DNA of 52,179 nucleotides, taken from NCBI GenBank assembly GCA_015063745.1, contig SVTO01000014.1:1-52179 (forward strand). Direction: 5' to 3'. The notes beneath the pieces were generated by a model. It saw only the letters and a program-made list of their open reading frames with translations. It was not told the origin of the DNA and made no database searches. Each line of letters opens with the position of its first letter. Within the stretch, counting starts at the first letter, position 1. Position numbers and translations under genes: made by a program. Shown here in pieces: positions 25,975 to 34,698 of the stretch. This DNA comes from Oscillospiraceae bacterium. Its GTDB lineage: Bacteria; Bacillota; Clostridia; Oscillospirales; CAG-272.

Positions 25975-26811
25975 TTATTCGGCGTACAGGTCGGAGGAGG
26001 TGATGATCATCACATTGTTCAGTTCCGCCAGCGGTACCGAAAGCCCCACAACGGCATACTGGGTGCGGTCATAGGGATTGACCTCCACCGCTTCCACATA
26101 GCCGATGACCAGGCCTCTGGGGTATACGCCGTAGCCGGAGGTCAGGATCCGGTCGCCCACCTGAACATCCGCGTCCGCGGCCAGGTAGTTCAGCCGGCAT
26201 TGTCCGTCCTTGGCCAGAGCCAGATTGCCTTCCGCAATACCGGCGGCGTTGGAGCGTTCCACATAGGCACCGGCGGCGGACTGGGCTTCTGCCAGGGTGG
26301 TCACACGGGACCAGTTGTGGCCCACCTCGGAGATCTGACCGATCAGACCCTGGGCGGATACAACGGGCATACCCACCTCAATTCCCGCACCGCTGCCCAC
26401 GTCAAGGGTCAGAATGGAGGAATAACTGCCGCTGTCCCGTCCCGTGATGGTGGCCTTCGTGAACTGAAAATCCGTATGCTGGATCTTCATTTCCAGAAAT
26501 TCACTCATCCAGGCGTACATCTGCTCCAGTTCTCGGTTGTCGTAAACCTGTTCCTGCAGCCGGTTTACCTCTTCTCTGAGGGCGGCGTTTTCCTCCACCA
26601 GCTCGTCAAACCGGTGGAAATATCCCGTAAATCCGTCCACGGCATCGGCAGCGGTGTTGAACACCTTCTGCATGGGCGTCAGGATCACATTCACGGCATC
26701 TCGCAGTACGAAGGTCACACCCATGTGGGCGTATACCGTGGGAACAATGGTCACAAGCAGGGCGATAACGGTGATGATGAAGAAAAATTTGGATTTGAAA
26801 TACTCTCTCAT
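25975..26811 (-). CDS. mreC: Rod-shape protein MreC
   Basis: 278 residues. One N-terminal transmembrane segment (residues 8-28) is followed by a coiled coil (about 65-105, EELVEENAALREEVNRLQEQ) and the extracellular beta-barrel domain. It links MreB to wall synthases. The ribosome binding site is weak. The gene lies 21 bp after mreB. Confidence 0.94.
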   Translation of the reverse strand: MREYFKSKFFFIITVIALLVTIVPTVYAHMGVTFVLRDAVNVILTPMQKVFNTAADAVDGFTGYFHRFDELVEENAALREEVNRLQEQVYDNRELEQMYAWMSEFLEMKIQHTDFQFTKATITGRDSGSYSSILTLDVGSGAGIEVGMPVVSAQGLIGQISEVGHNWSRVTTLAEAQSAAGAYVERSNAAGIAEGNLALAKDGQCRLNYLAADADVQVGDRILTSGYGVYPRGLVIGYVEAVEVNPYDRTQYAVVGLSVPLAELNNVMIITSSDLYAE

Positions 26812-26832
26812 AATATCCGTTCCGATCGTGAA

Positions 26833-27837
26833 TCAGCGTGTTCTGTAGCGTACGCCGCCGCCCAGTCTGCCTTCGCTTTCGATGATCCGGCCGAGACCGA
26901 TGGCTACGCTGTCAATGGGCGCTTTGGCCACAACGGCACGGATTCCCGTAATGCGGGACAGCAGCAGGGGGAAGCCTGCCAGCAGTGCACCGCCGCCGCA
27001 GAGCATGATGCCCGTGTCGTAAATATCGGAAGCCAGCTCGGGAGGGGTGTTTTCCAGCGTGGTGCGGATGCTTTCCACGATGTGTTCGATCTGATCGCTC
27101 ATGGCTTCACGGATTTCCGCGGAGGAAACGGCAATGGTAGCGGGCAGACCGTTGATCAGGTTGCGTCCCTGAATGGTCATAGCCCCTCTGTCCGCCGCCG
27201 GATGTACACTGCCGATCCGCTTTTTCAACAGTTCCGCCGTAACCGCGCCGATGAGGATATTGTGCTTCCGCTTGATGTAGGCGATGATGGCCTCGTCCAG
27301 TTCATCCCCGGCAATGCGCAGGGATTTGGAGAGAACAATGCCGCCGAGGGAAAGTACAGCCACCTCGGTCGTACCGCCGCCCATGTCCACGATCATGCAG
27401 CCTCTGGCGTCATCCACCCGCAGACCGCTGCCGATGGCCGCCGCAATGGGCTCTTCGATCAGGGCAACCGACTGTGCGCCGGCTTCCAGGGTAACGTCCT
27501 CCACCGCACGGCGTTCCACCTCGGTGACACCGTAGGGGATGCAGATGATTACTTTGGGACGGCTGAACAGGGTGTTGCCGGATACTTTCTTGAAATAATG
27601 CCGCAGCATGGCCGCCGTGATGTCGAATTCCGCAATGACACCGTCCTTCAGCGGGCGCATGGCTACAATGGAACCGGGTGTTTTTCCCAGCATGAGCTTG
27701 GCTTCGTTGCCCACCGCCACCACACGACGGTTTTTGGCCTCCACCGCCACCACGGACGGTTCTCTCAGCGCAACGCCCCGGCCTTTCACATAGACCAGCG
27801 TATTGGCCGTTCCTAAGTCAATTCCTATGCTCTTCAT
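26833..27837 (-). CDS. mreB: Rod-shape actin homologue MreB
   Basis: 334 residues of the actin/HSP70 ATPase fold. Phosphate 1 motif is GIDLGTANTLVYVKG, phosphate 2 is IVDMGGGTTEVAVLS near residue 158, and the adenosine motif is MLCGGGALLAG near 286. It forms membrane filaments that set rod shape. AAGGA lies upstream of the ATG. The maf gene ends 28 bp before it. Confidence 0.97.
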   Translation of the reverse strand: MKSIGIDLGTANTLVYVKGRGVALREPSVVAVEAKNRRVVAVGNEAKLMLGKTPGSIVAMRPLKDGVIAEFDITAAMLRHYFKKVSGNTLFSRPKVIICIPYGVTEVERRAVEDVTLEAGAQSVALIEEPIAAAIGSGLRVDDARGCMIVDMGGGTTEVAVLSLGGIVLSKSLRIAGDELDEAIIAYIKRKHNILIGAVTAELLKKRIGSVHPAADRGAMTIQGRNLINGLPATIAVSSAEIREAMSDQIEHIVESIRTTLENTPPELASDIYDTGIMLCGGGALLAGFPLLLSRITGIRAVVAKAPIDSVAIGLGRIIESEGRLGGGVRYRTR

Positions 27838-27865
27838 ATTCGTAAATCCTTAACTGTTATGTATT

Positions 27866-28450
27866 TTAAAGGGAGTTGTTTTCAAAAATCAGAGGGCGCA
27901 GTCGGGTATACACCGCGCAGATGGGCAGGCCCACAATATTGTAGTAATCCCCCGTGATGCAGTCCACGAAATGGCAGGCACCTTCCTGAATCCCATAGGC
28001 GCCGGCTTTGTCGAAGGGACGGCAGCGGTCAATGTATTCGCCGATCTCCGCTTCCGAAAGGGTTCTGAAATGGACATCGGAAACCACCGCAAAACAATCG
28101 GTGATGCCGGAAGCATCCGCAATGCAGACCCCGGTGATGACCTTGTGGGTACTGCCGGAGAGGAGGGAGAGCATCCGCACGGCATCCGCCCTGTCCTTGG
28201 GTTTGCCGAGGATCTCGTCGGTTTCGGGGACATATACGATGGTGTCGGCGGAGAGGACAATCTCATTTTCCCCGGCGGGTACGGCATCGGCCTTGCATCC
28301 GGCCAGAGCGATGACATACTGCTCGGGCTGATGGGGGGTATAGGCAATGGCACTTTCATCCGCATCGGAGGGACGGATCTCGTGATCCAGCCCGGCGAGG
28401 GAGAGGATTTCATGCCGTCTGGGGGATGCGGAAGCGAGAATCAGTTTCAT
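27866..28450 (-). CDS. maf: Maf-family nucleotide pyrophosphatase
   Basis: 194 residues, full length. The signature LILASASPRRHEIL is at the N-terminus, and the catalytic region VLSADTIV is near residue 66. The family hydrolyses non-canonical or modified nucleoside triphosphates (dTTP/UTP type). The maf-mreBCD order is widespread in Firmicutes. Confidence 0.95.
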   Translation of the reverse strand: MKLILASASPRRHEILSLAGLDHEIRPSDADESAIAYTPHQPEQYVIALAGCKADAVPAGENEIVLSADTIVYVPETDEILGKPKDRADAVRMLSLLSGSTHKVITGVCIADASGITDCFAVVSDVHFRTLSEAEIGEYIDRCRPFDKAGAYGIQEGACHFVDCITGDYYNIVGLPICAVYTRLRPLIFENNSL

Positions 28451-28501
28451 GGGTCAGAGGACTCCTTGCTGCAGCTTGATATTATGTGGAAAAGTGTGCA
28501 C

Positions 28502-28759
28502 TCAGCGGCGGATAATGGCACGGCCGACGATGAGGGTCAGGCAGATGCACAGGATATGGGCAATGGTGATCCGCACGGTAGCGCCGAAGGTCAGGATAAG
28601 CACATGGAGATCCAGAGTAAAGGGCGAGGGGGTTCCGAAATCCAGTCCGTAAGCCAGCCAACCCAGCACGGGAATACCGGCAGTCAGTTCCGTCACCAGC
28701 GACCCGATCACGATCCCCGCACAGACCAGAAGAAGTGTAATCCAGAAATTCTTACGCAT
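28502..28759 (-). CDS. Small membrane protein, DUF4321 type
   Basis: 85 residues with two hydrophobic segments (about 6-28 and 56-80) separated by GLDFGTPSPFTLDLHVLILTFG, which resembles the DUF4321 family that often sits beside maf in Clostridia. GAGG lies 10 nt upstream of the ATG. Function is unknown; position suggests an envelope or morphogenesis role. Confidence 0.75.
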   Translation of the reverse strand: MRKNFWITLLLVCAGIVIGSLVTELTAGIPVLGWLAYGLDFGTPSPFTLDLHVLILTFGATVRITIAHILCICLTLIVGRAIIRR

Positions 28760-28808
28760 GATATATGTACCTCGGTGTTATTTTTGATGATGAAATGTAT
28801 TGGATTAT

Positions 28809-29036
28809 GTATGAGACAGCCGACTCTCCTATTGGATATACTAACCCCTACCCTTAAACCAAACAATGTATGAGGCAGCTGGCTTTCCTGAAGGATATAC
28901 TAACCCCTACCCTTAAGCAAAACGAATGGAAAATTTCGGTTGCCGCAGGCAATTACAAACGGTTGGTCCCGTTTGTAAAGAAATTTTCGGGTGTGAGGCA
29001 GTCCACTCTCCTATTAGATATACTAACCCCTCACAC
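28809..29036. repeat. Three direct copies of a ~45-bp sequence
   Basis: Copies lie at about 28809-28858, 28869-28918 and 28991-29036. Each has a GAGRCAG start and the core GGATATACTAACCCCT (third copy AGATATACTAACCCCT). Between copies two and three lies a short palindrome ACAAACGG...CCGTTTGT. The third copy overlaps the end of dut. The sequence is unrelated to R1 or R2. Confidence 0.75.
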
Positions 29037-29466
29037 CTGTGCTCCCGAAGCCGCCTTCGCCGCGGTCGGTGTCGTCCAGTATGTCCGCTTCCGTGAAAAT
29101 GCCGGTGCAGACGGGGATTACCAGAAGCTGTGCAATGCGGTCGCCGGGGGAGATGGTTACGCTTTCCTTGCCCAGATTGACCACACCCACACCGATTTCC
29201 CCGCGGTAGTCCGCATCAATGATGCCGACACCGTTGGAAAGGGTCACACCCTGCTTAACGGCCAGTCCGCTGCGGGCGGCGATCATCAGTACCACATCTT
29301 CCCGTTCCGGGGATACGGCAATACCCGTGGGGATCACCGTTCTGTCCATGGGGGCCAAGGTGATGGGCGCATCCAGAGCCGCGTACAGATCCGCACCGGC
29401 AGAGGATTTCGTTTTGTATTCCGGCAGGCGGGCGTTCTGCCGCAGTTTCTTGCATCGTATCAGCAT
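29023..29466 (-). CDS. dut: dUTP pyrophosphatase
   Basis: 147 residues of a trimeric dUTPase. All five motifs are present: AGADLYA, ARSGLAVK, GVGIIDADYRGE, GDRIAQL and the C-terminal arm RGEGGFGSTG. It removes dUTP and makes dUMP. The start at 29466 is used because GGAG lies 6 nt upstream; the longer frame begins at TTG within that site. The 3' end overlaps the third copy of the 28.8-kb repeat, so the last codons come from repeat sequence. Confidence 0.95.
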   Translation of the reverse strand: MLIRCKKLRQNARLPEYKTKSSAGADLYAALDAPITLAPMDRTVIPTGIAVSPEREDVVLMIAARSGLAVKQGVTLSNGVGIIDADYRGEIGVGVVNLGKESVTISPGDRIAQLLVIPVCTGIFTEADILDDTDRGEGGFGSTGVRG

Positions 29467-29477
29467 AGTGTTCTCCG

Positions 29478-30260
29478 TCAATATAATTTCAGTTTGTCAA
29501 AATAGTCCGTTTCAATCTGCCGGAAATCGGACGTGTGCAGGTATTCGCACATATCCGGATGTTGTGCCATAGCTTCGGCGAAATTTCCCGGATGCAGACT
29601 GATCAGTGCCAGCATACAGCCGGATGCACGTATCTTTTGTGTATTTTCTGCCGAGAAATCCCCCGTGTAGGCAAAACACCGGCGGCCGTAATCCGGAATG
29701 CAGGACAGTCTTTCCGCTGTGTAGTTGGCGGGTGTGTCGATGAACCGGGCGTCGGGGTCGCGGGAAATGATCTTCTGCATCGTATCCGTACCCGCACCGT
29801 TTGTGGCGTAGATCACCCGTCCGCGCATACCGTTTCTCAGTACCGCATCCACGATCTCATCCGCATACAAACTGCCGTTTTTCATGTCAATGTTCAGAAT
29901 CAGACCCGTGTGGTATGCCAGATGCAGTGCCTCGTCCAGAGTGGGCACGCGCTGTGTTCCCCACTTTTCGTCTTCCGACAGAATCAGGGAACAGATCACA
30001 TCCGCATCCGTTTCGGCAACCGCATATTCCGCCACTTCACCCCGGGCGGGGTCAAAACCCACAGCCGTGGCGTTGTGATTGCAGACCAGCACACCGTCTC
30101 TGGTCATTCTGGCATCCGTTTCCAGCATATCCGCACCGTTCAGGTACGCATTATAAAACGCTGCCAGCGTGTTTTCCTTCAGTACGCCTTCCACCATGCC
30201 GCGATGGGCGGAGGTCAGCCAGAATTTCCGGTAAGACGTTTTTGCAGTCATAATATCCAT
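29478..30260 (-). CDS. ugpQ: Glycerophosphodiester phosphodiesterase
   Basis: 260 residues of the GDPD family TIM barrel. Metal and catalytic residues appear as AHRG (near residue 18), ENT and ETDARMTRDG (near 45). It cleaves glycerophosphodiesters to glycerol 3-phosphate and alcohol. No signal peptide is seen, so it is cytoplasmic. The ATG at 30251 is a possible alternative start, with the AGGA better spaced. It ends 11 bp before dut. Confidence 0.9.
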   Translation of the reverse strand: MDIMTAKTSYRKFWLTSAHRGMVEGVLKENTLAAFYNAYLNGADMLETDARMTRDGVLVCNHNATAVGFDPARGEVAEYAVAETDADVICSLILSEDEKWGTQRVPTLDEALHLAYHTGLILNIDMKNGSLYADEIVDAVLRNGMRGRVIYATNGAGTDTMQKIISRDPDARFIDTPANYTAERLSCIPDYGRRCFAYTGDFSAENTQKIRASGCMLALISLHPGNFAEAMAQHPDMCEYLHTSDFRQIETDYFDKLKLY

Positions 30261-30278
30261 AATCCTTTCAGAACCCAG

Positions 30279-32420
30279 TCAGCGAAGCCGCTTGCCGGTA
30301 CGCTTTTCTCCGGTTCTGTAGCCTTTTATAACTCCATCCACCTGTGTACCGTTTTCCGTGGTGAACAGAAATTCCATGTGGGTCAGCGGCGGCAGAAGGG
30401 AGAGCTTGTCCCCCATCCATAAGGGCGTGCCGTTGCAGATCTCACAGATGCCGTCCTTGGCCAGCACCGGGAAACGGGCGGCGGTTCGGTCGGTGAGAAC
30501 ACCCAGACATCCTTCATGGGGGCAGGTCTTGCCGGCAATCCGTCCGCCGGTACCGCCGCATTTGCCCCAGAGGAAGCAGCGGGAGGTGTGCATCAGCGGG
30601 ATGTGTCCGTAGACCACCGCACCTGCTGTCATCTGCCGTAGCATGGGAATTGAGGCTTCGGGAGAGGCGGTCAGGGTGTCGGCACCCAGCTGATACCAGA
30701 ACAGGGCGCTGTCCCCGTTCCAGAGATTCAGCCGGAAGGAACCGTGGGCAGCCATCCCGGCCTTTTTCACGCAGTACAGCTGACCGGGACTGTGCACCTG
30801 TACAAAGGGACAGCCCGCATCCGCCAATGCGTCGACGGTTTTCTGTGTATCCCCGAACAGAACAGCGGGCAGGGATGCACCGACATTACCGGCATTGCCG
30901 CCGGCAGATTTCCATTTATACCATTCCGTTACCAGAAGATAGATTCTTGTAAAATAACGAAGTGCCTCTGCGGTGACCTGATCGGCAAACATACACAGAG
31001 CCGTCTTCGGACAACCGTTTCCGGAGTACATGCCCGGCATCTGTACCGCAGGACGGTACTGAGTGCCCGCAGAAACGCCGGTATCGGGGAAGAGCGCATC
31101 GGTCAGCAGCTGTACGGCCGATCGGCGCAGGGCGTTCAGGGACGAAACGGGACACCAGATCCCCTCGCCCAGGCGGATATCCAGTCCGGCATCCCCCACA
31201 TGAAAGGGAGTACCGCCATATTTGTACAGGTTTTTGCGTGCGTTTTCCACAGTCAGCGGATTGCCGGTGGCGGCTTCGGGGGTCTCCCCGTCGGCCGTTA
31301 CGGAAATGCCTGTGCGGACATCGGTAAGGGTCAGCGACATGGGAATACCGACGGAGAGGATGCAGGTGCCGGTGATTTCTCTGGTGGGGAGGACGTATTT
31401 TTCTTCGGTTTTTACTTTCGCCGGGTTTTCCGCCAGCTCCGACAGGGAAGCGCGGACACCTAACATATTGGCATAGGGATTCTTCCGCTGACCGGCGGCG
31501 AAATATCCGTCGGTGAATCCGTCGCGGGAGAACAGCGCATCCAGTTCGGCGATCTCCTCATCGGTGGCGGCACGACCCTCGTCCAGCAGCCGGCGGTAGA
31601 TTTTCGTTACACCGTACACATAGGCTGCGGGCTTCTGTCTGCCTTCGATTTTCAGGGAAGCCACGCCGCTTGCGATGATTTCGGGGATCCGGCGGGCGAG
31701 GCACATATCCTTGAGACTGAGGGGATAGGGATTGCCGCCCGATTTCGGTACAGGAGCGGTCTGCCATCTGCCGCGGTCTGCGGGATCGGTATTCCCCAGA
31801 CGGACTGCCGTATAGGGGAGTCGGCAGGGCTGGGCACATTCGCCCCGGTTGCCGCTCCGTCCGCCCATGACCCAGCTCATGAGACACTGACCGGAAAGAG
31901 ACACGCAGTGTGCGCCGTGGAGGAACATTTCGATCTCCAGGGGACATTCCGCCGTCAGCCGCCGCAGTTCGGATAGAGAGATTTCTCTGGGCACGACCAT
32001 GCGGGTGAAGCCCAATTCAGCCAGCGCCATACCGTCCGCGGGATCGGAGAGGGTCATCTGGGTGCTGGCATGGAGCATGGCTTCGGGGAAGCGGCTGTGG
32101 ATATTGGCGGCCACTCCGGCATCGGCGACGATGAAACCGGAGCAATGGTTTTTCAGAAGATGTTCGGCGAGGAAGAGGACGTCATCCATTTCCTCCTGCC
32201 GGACACGGGTATTGATGGTGATATAGGAATTCACGCCGGCATAACGGGCAGTTTTCAGGGCATCGGTGAGCTCATCCTCTGAGAAATTCCGTGCGCGCAT
32301 CCGATTGGAGAATGCGGAGGCACCGAGATAGACGGCATCGGCACCGGCGGAGACAGCGGCGAGGAGAGCATCGGGAGAACCGGCGGGAGAAAGCAGTTCC
32401 GGCGTATTGGGGTAGATCAT
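30279..32420 (-). CDS. U32-family peptidase/tRNA hydroxylation-type protein
   Basis: 713 residues. The N-terminal half is a U32 TIM barrel (LLSPAGSPDALLAAVSAGADAVYLG) with the family signature EMFLHGAHCVSLSGQCLMS near residue 165, followed by the Cys-rich GNRGECAQPCR. A middle DUF3656-like domain and a C-terminal Cys-rich part (CFLWGKC, CPHEGC, CEICNG) follow. Related proteins act in tRNA or rRNA hydroxylation (TrhP, RlhA), so a peptidase role is not assured. No Shine-Dalgarno sequence is close to the ATG. Confidence 0.88.
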   Translation of the reverse strand: MIYPNTPELLSPAGSPDALLAAVSAGADAVYLGASAFSNRMRARNFSEDELTDALKTARYAGVNSYITINTRVRQEEMDDVLFLAEHLLKNHCSGFIVADAGVAANIHSRFPEAMLHASTQMTLSDPADGMALAELGFTRMVVPREISLSELRRLTAECPLEIEMFLHGAHCVSLSGQCLMSWVMGGRSGNRGECAQPCRLPYTAVRLGNTDPADRGRWQTAPVPKSGGNPYPLSLKDMCLARRIPEIIASGVASLKIEGRQKPAAYVYGVTKIYRRLLDEGRAATDEEIAELDALFSRDGFTDGYFAAGQRKNPYANMLGVRASLSELAENPAKVKTEEKYVLPTREITGTCILSVGIPMSLTLTDVRTGISVTADGETPEAATGNPLTVENARKNLYKYGGTPFHVGDAGLDIRLGEGIWCPVSSLNALRRSAVQLLTDALFPDTGVSAGTQYRPAVQMPGMYSGNGCPKTALCMFADQVTAEALRYFTRIYLLVTEWYKWKSAGGNAGNVGASLPAVLFGDTQKTVDALADAGCPFVQVHSPGQLYCVKKAGMAAHGSFRLNLWNGDSALFWYQLGADTLTASPEASIPMLRQMTAGAVVYGHIPLMHTSRCFLWGKCGGTGGRIAGKTCPHEGCLGVLTDRTAARFPVLAKDGICEICNGTPLWMGDKLSLLPPLTHMEFLFTTENGTQVDGVIKGYRTGEKRTGKRLR

Positions 32421-32477
32421 AAGAGGCTGATGCGGTGGAGCCGCTTCCTTTCGTGAATTTTGGGGAGAGGGGGAAAA

Positions 32478-32999
32478 TCAGTTTTTATCGTTTCCTCTGA
32501 GGAGGGATTCGATATAGCGGATTTTTTCCTCCCGGGAGCGGGAATCACCGGAGGCAGTCTTACGGTTTTCGAGGTAATTCTCGAGGAGTTTTACCTTATC
32601 ATCCGCACCTTCCGCACCGGGGGTGGAATTACGGAGCATATCGCTGAGGCGGGTAAAGCCGTCATCGGTATTCTGCGCGGGTGTTTCATCTGCGGGAGTC
32701 TGATCCTTACAGGCGGCCAGTTCTTCTTTGAGATTCTGGATCGTCACTTCATAGAGGGAGGCCTGTGCTTCGAGGTTACGGATACGTTTTTCCGCTTTCA
32801 GGCGTTCGCCGCAGGCATCGATGGCGCAGAGGAGAGCGGCATTGATGGGGGGCATGACGCGGGTAGTATGGGACCGGGCGGCGGTCATTTGTTCATTGAC
32901 CATGGACACAACGGCGTCCACGAAGGTATCGGATTCATCGGTAACGAGGGTAAGGTTAGTACCGGCGATATTTACAGTAATTTTTCGTTTTTGTTCCAT
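32478..32999 (-). CDS. zapA: Cell division protein ZapA-like
   Basis: 173 residues. The N-terminal ~95 match ZapA: KRKITVNIAGTNLTLVTDES, then a long helix. A coiled coil (~95-125) and a charged, probably flexible C-terminus follow, making the protein about twice the length of Bacillus ZapA. ZapA promotes FtsZ bundling at the division ring. AGGAG is 8 nt before the ATG at 32999; a longer frame upstream has no support. It appears to be the first gene of the leftward train. Confidence 0.85.
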   Translation of the reverse strand: MEQKRKITVNIAGTNLTLVTDESDTFVDAVVSMVNEQMTAARSHTTRVMPPINAALLCAIDACGERLKAEKRIRNLEAQASLYEVTIQNLKEELAACKDQTPADETPAQNTDDGFTRLSDMLRNSTPGAEGADDKVKLLENYLENRKTASGDSRSREEKIRYIESLLRGNDKN

Positions 33000-33160
33000 G
33001 ATTTTTCTCCTGGGGGGTGTGTTTTGGCCATTTTTTCGAAAAATGGGTACAAAACGACATAATAATAGCATACATATACATTATACTATATTATGCGTTC
33101 GGATGGTAGGGGGTAAATATAAATTTTTTCAAAAAATATATTAAGATTTTGGGTTTTTTT

Positions 33161-34094
33161 GTCCTTGGCGGACGGCGGGTTTTTACTGCTCTTTGAGTTG
33201 TGCTGGCGCTTATTCTTTTTTGTCCTACACGGACGGGTGGCTATTTACTACTCATTGAATCGTGCAAAGCGATTCTTTTTTGTGTCCTGTGCGGACGGCA
33301 CTTAGAGGGACCTGCCAAAGCGAGGCCCCTCTAAGAACTCCCCCGCTTTATTAAGAGCTATGTTGGTCCGGTGTTGGTTGTTGGATTGGTCAAAATAGTG
33401 GAGGATGCAAATCAGCGCTGACCGCGGGAGGGGTGCATTAGTGGAGGAATACTGTTGTGATTAGGGAAGGTTTAGTAGTGTACAGTGATATGGTCTGGGT
33501 TCTATCTCATCCGTGCTAACCGCACGAAGACTGAATGGCAGTCCTAAGACATGGCGGTCAGCCCAGATTTATAATGCACCCAACCTTGTACTGTAGGCAG
33601 ACCCACCCTTAGAATATCAACCTGTCAGCGGTCAAACTCCCCTATTCATCCGCGGCAGCCTGATAAAAAAGAAACTCAACTACTGAACCCAACAAACCCC
33701 CACCCAACAACCTCTCCCTACGCACCAAGCGGCAGCCAAATTCTTCCTGCACGGCACTTCGTTCTGTGCACAGACCCACTTTTCCACAAAACGAACCGTC
33801 AACGGTATTTCTTCACCCCCGCACCCCTCCGGCGGTTAGCCATAATTGAAAAACGAGATTCCCAAACCCAAAGAAACGTCCGACCCAAAAACCGCCACCC
33901 TTTCGCCTAAGCGGGGGAGTTCTTAGAGGGGCCTCGCGCCTGCAGGCCTCTCTAAGTGCCGTCCGCACAGGACACCCAAAATGTACGATTTAAACCAAAC
34001 AAAGAGTAGTAAAAGAATGCCCGTCCGAGTAGGAAAAAAAGAATGAACGATAGCACAACACATCGAGTAGTAAAAGAATGCACGGACGTGCAGG
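33161..34094. repeat. Large inverted-repeat element without genes (~0.93 kb)
   Basis: The inner arms at 33283-33348 and 33909-33974 are 66-bp inverted repeats with about six differences. Each contains its own hairpin CTTAGAGGG/CCCTCTAAG. Outside them the symmetry continues as ~61-bp subrepeats (33161-33221, 33222-33283; mirrored at 33975-34094). Each subrepeat has a GTCC-loop-GGAC hairpin and a motif like TTTACTACTC...ATTCTTTTTT. The 560 bp between the arms has no convincing ORF but has strong local pairing. The segment 33000-33160 holds the zapA leader only, with an AT-rich, promoter-like stretch at 33060-33100. Confidence 0.85.
33431..33581. ncRNA. Candidate structured RNA inside the inverted-repeat element
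   Basis: Nested complementary segments fit a multi-branched fold. GGGTGCATTA (33431-33440) pairs perfectly with TAATGCACCC (33572-33581). TCTGGGTT (33494-33501) pairs with AGCCCAGA (33560-33567). Two hairpins lie inside: CGTGC/GCACG (33512-33526) and GACTG/CAGTC (33529-33543). Direction of transcription is not evident and no promoter or family match is recognised. Confidence 0.4.
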
Positions 34095-34144
34095 ATAAAA
34101 AACAAAAGATTAAGGAATCCAAACCGTAGAGAGGAAAAAGAAAA

Positions 34145-34606
34145 ATGCAAAAAAGAAAAACAACCCCCTCCCTCCTCCCACTCCTCCTGACCCTCCTGAT
34201 ACTATCCCCAATAAAAGCAAAAGCAACCCAAGAAGCCCAGGTTCTCTGCGAAAGAGAACAAACCCTCCTTACCCGCGCCGTGGCCGCAGAATGTCCTGCC
34301 GCATCTCTGGGGGTGCAGACCAGCCTCGCACAAACCATCCTCCACCGCCTGGAAAGCGGGAAATTCGGGGAAAACCTGACCTGCGTGATCTATACAGCAG
34401 ATTTCCTGAATTGCATAAAAACCGGGAGAATCACCCTGGATCTGCCGCAGGAAATATTGCAGCAGGCCGCCTGCGCCGTGAATATTGCCCTCAGCGGAGG
34501 CGACCCCGCAGACGGCGCTTTGTACTTTGCCTCCCCGGAGAATACTATGTCGCCGCCGGCATATGTCACCTATAGAGAAGACGGATATATTTTCGGGAAA
34601 AGATAA
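34145..34606 (+). CDS. Short secreted SleB/CwlJ-type (Hydrolase_2) cell wall hydrolase
   Basis: 153 residues. A signal peptide (Lys/Arg start, hydrophobic 9-21) precedes a Hydrolase_2-like domain: LLTRAVAAECPAASLGVQTSLAQTIL with the likely catalytic Glu in AAEC, and DPADGALYFASPEN near the C-terminus. SleB/CwlJ proteins are lytic transglycosylases of spore cortex or wall. This copy lacks the peptidoglycan-binding domain of SleB. GAGG lies upstream of the ATG. It directly follows the inverted-repeat element; no promoter is obvious. Confidence 0.75.
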   Translation: MQKRKTTPSLLPLLLTLLILSPIKAKATQEAQVLCEREQTLLTRAVAAECPAASLGVQTSLAQTILHRLESGKFGENLTCVIYTADFLNCIKTGRITLDLPQEILQQAACAVNIALSGGDPADGALYFASPENTMSPPAYVTYREDGYIFGKR

Positions 34607-34613
34607 AAAACTC

Positions 34614-34642
34614 TTGCCAGAAACGAGAATTTGTGCTATACT
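34614..34642 (+). promoter_or_regulatory. Promoter of mscL
   Basis: TTGCCA (34614-34619), a 17-bp spacer and TATACT (34637-34642). Confidence 0.75.
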
Positions 34643-34698
34643 GTATTTGTATTTCCACGGATTACCGCGGAAAAATAAATATGTCAAGGAGATATGAC

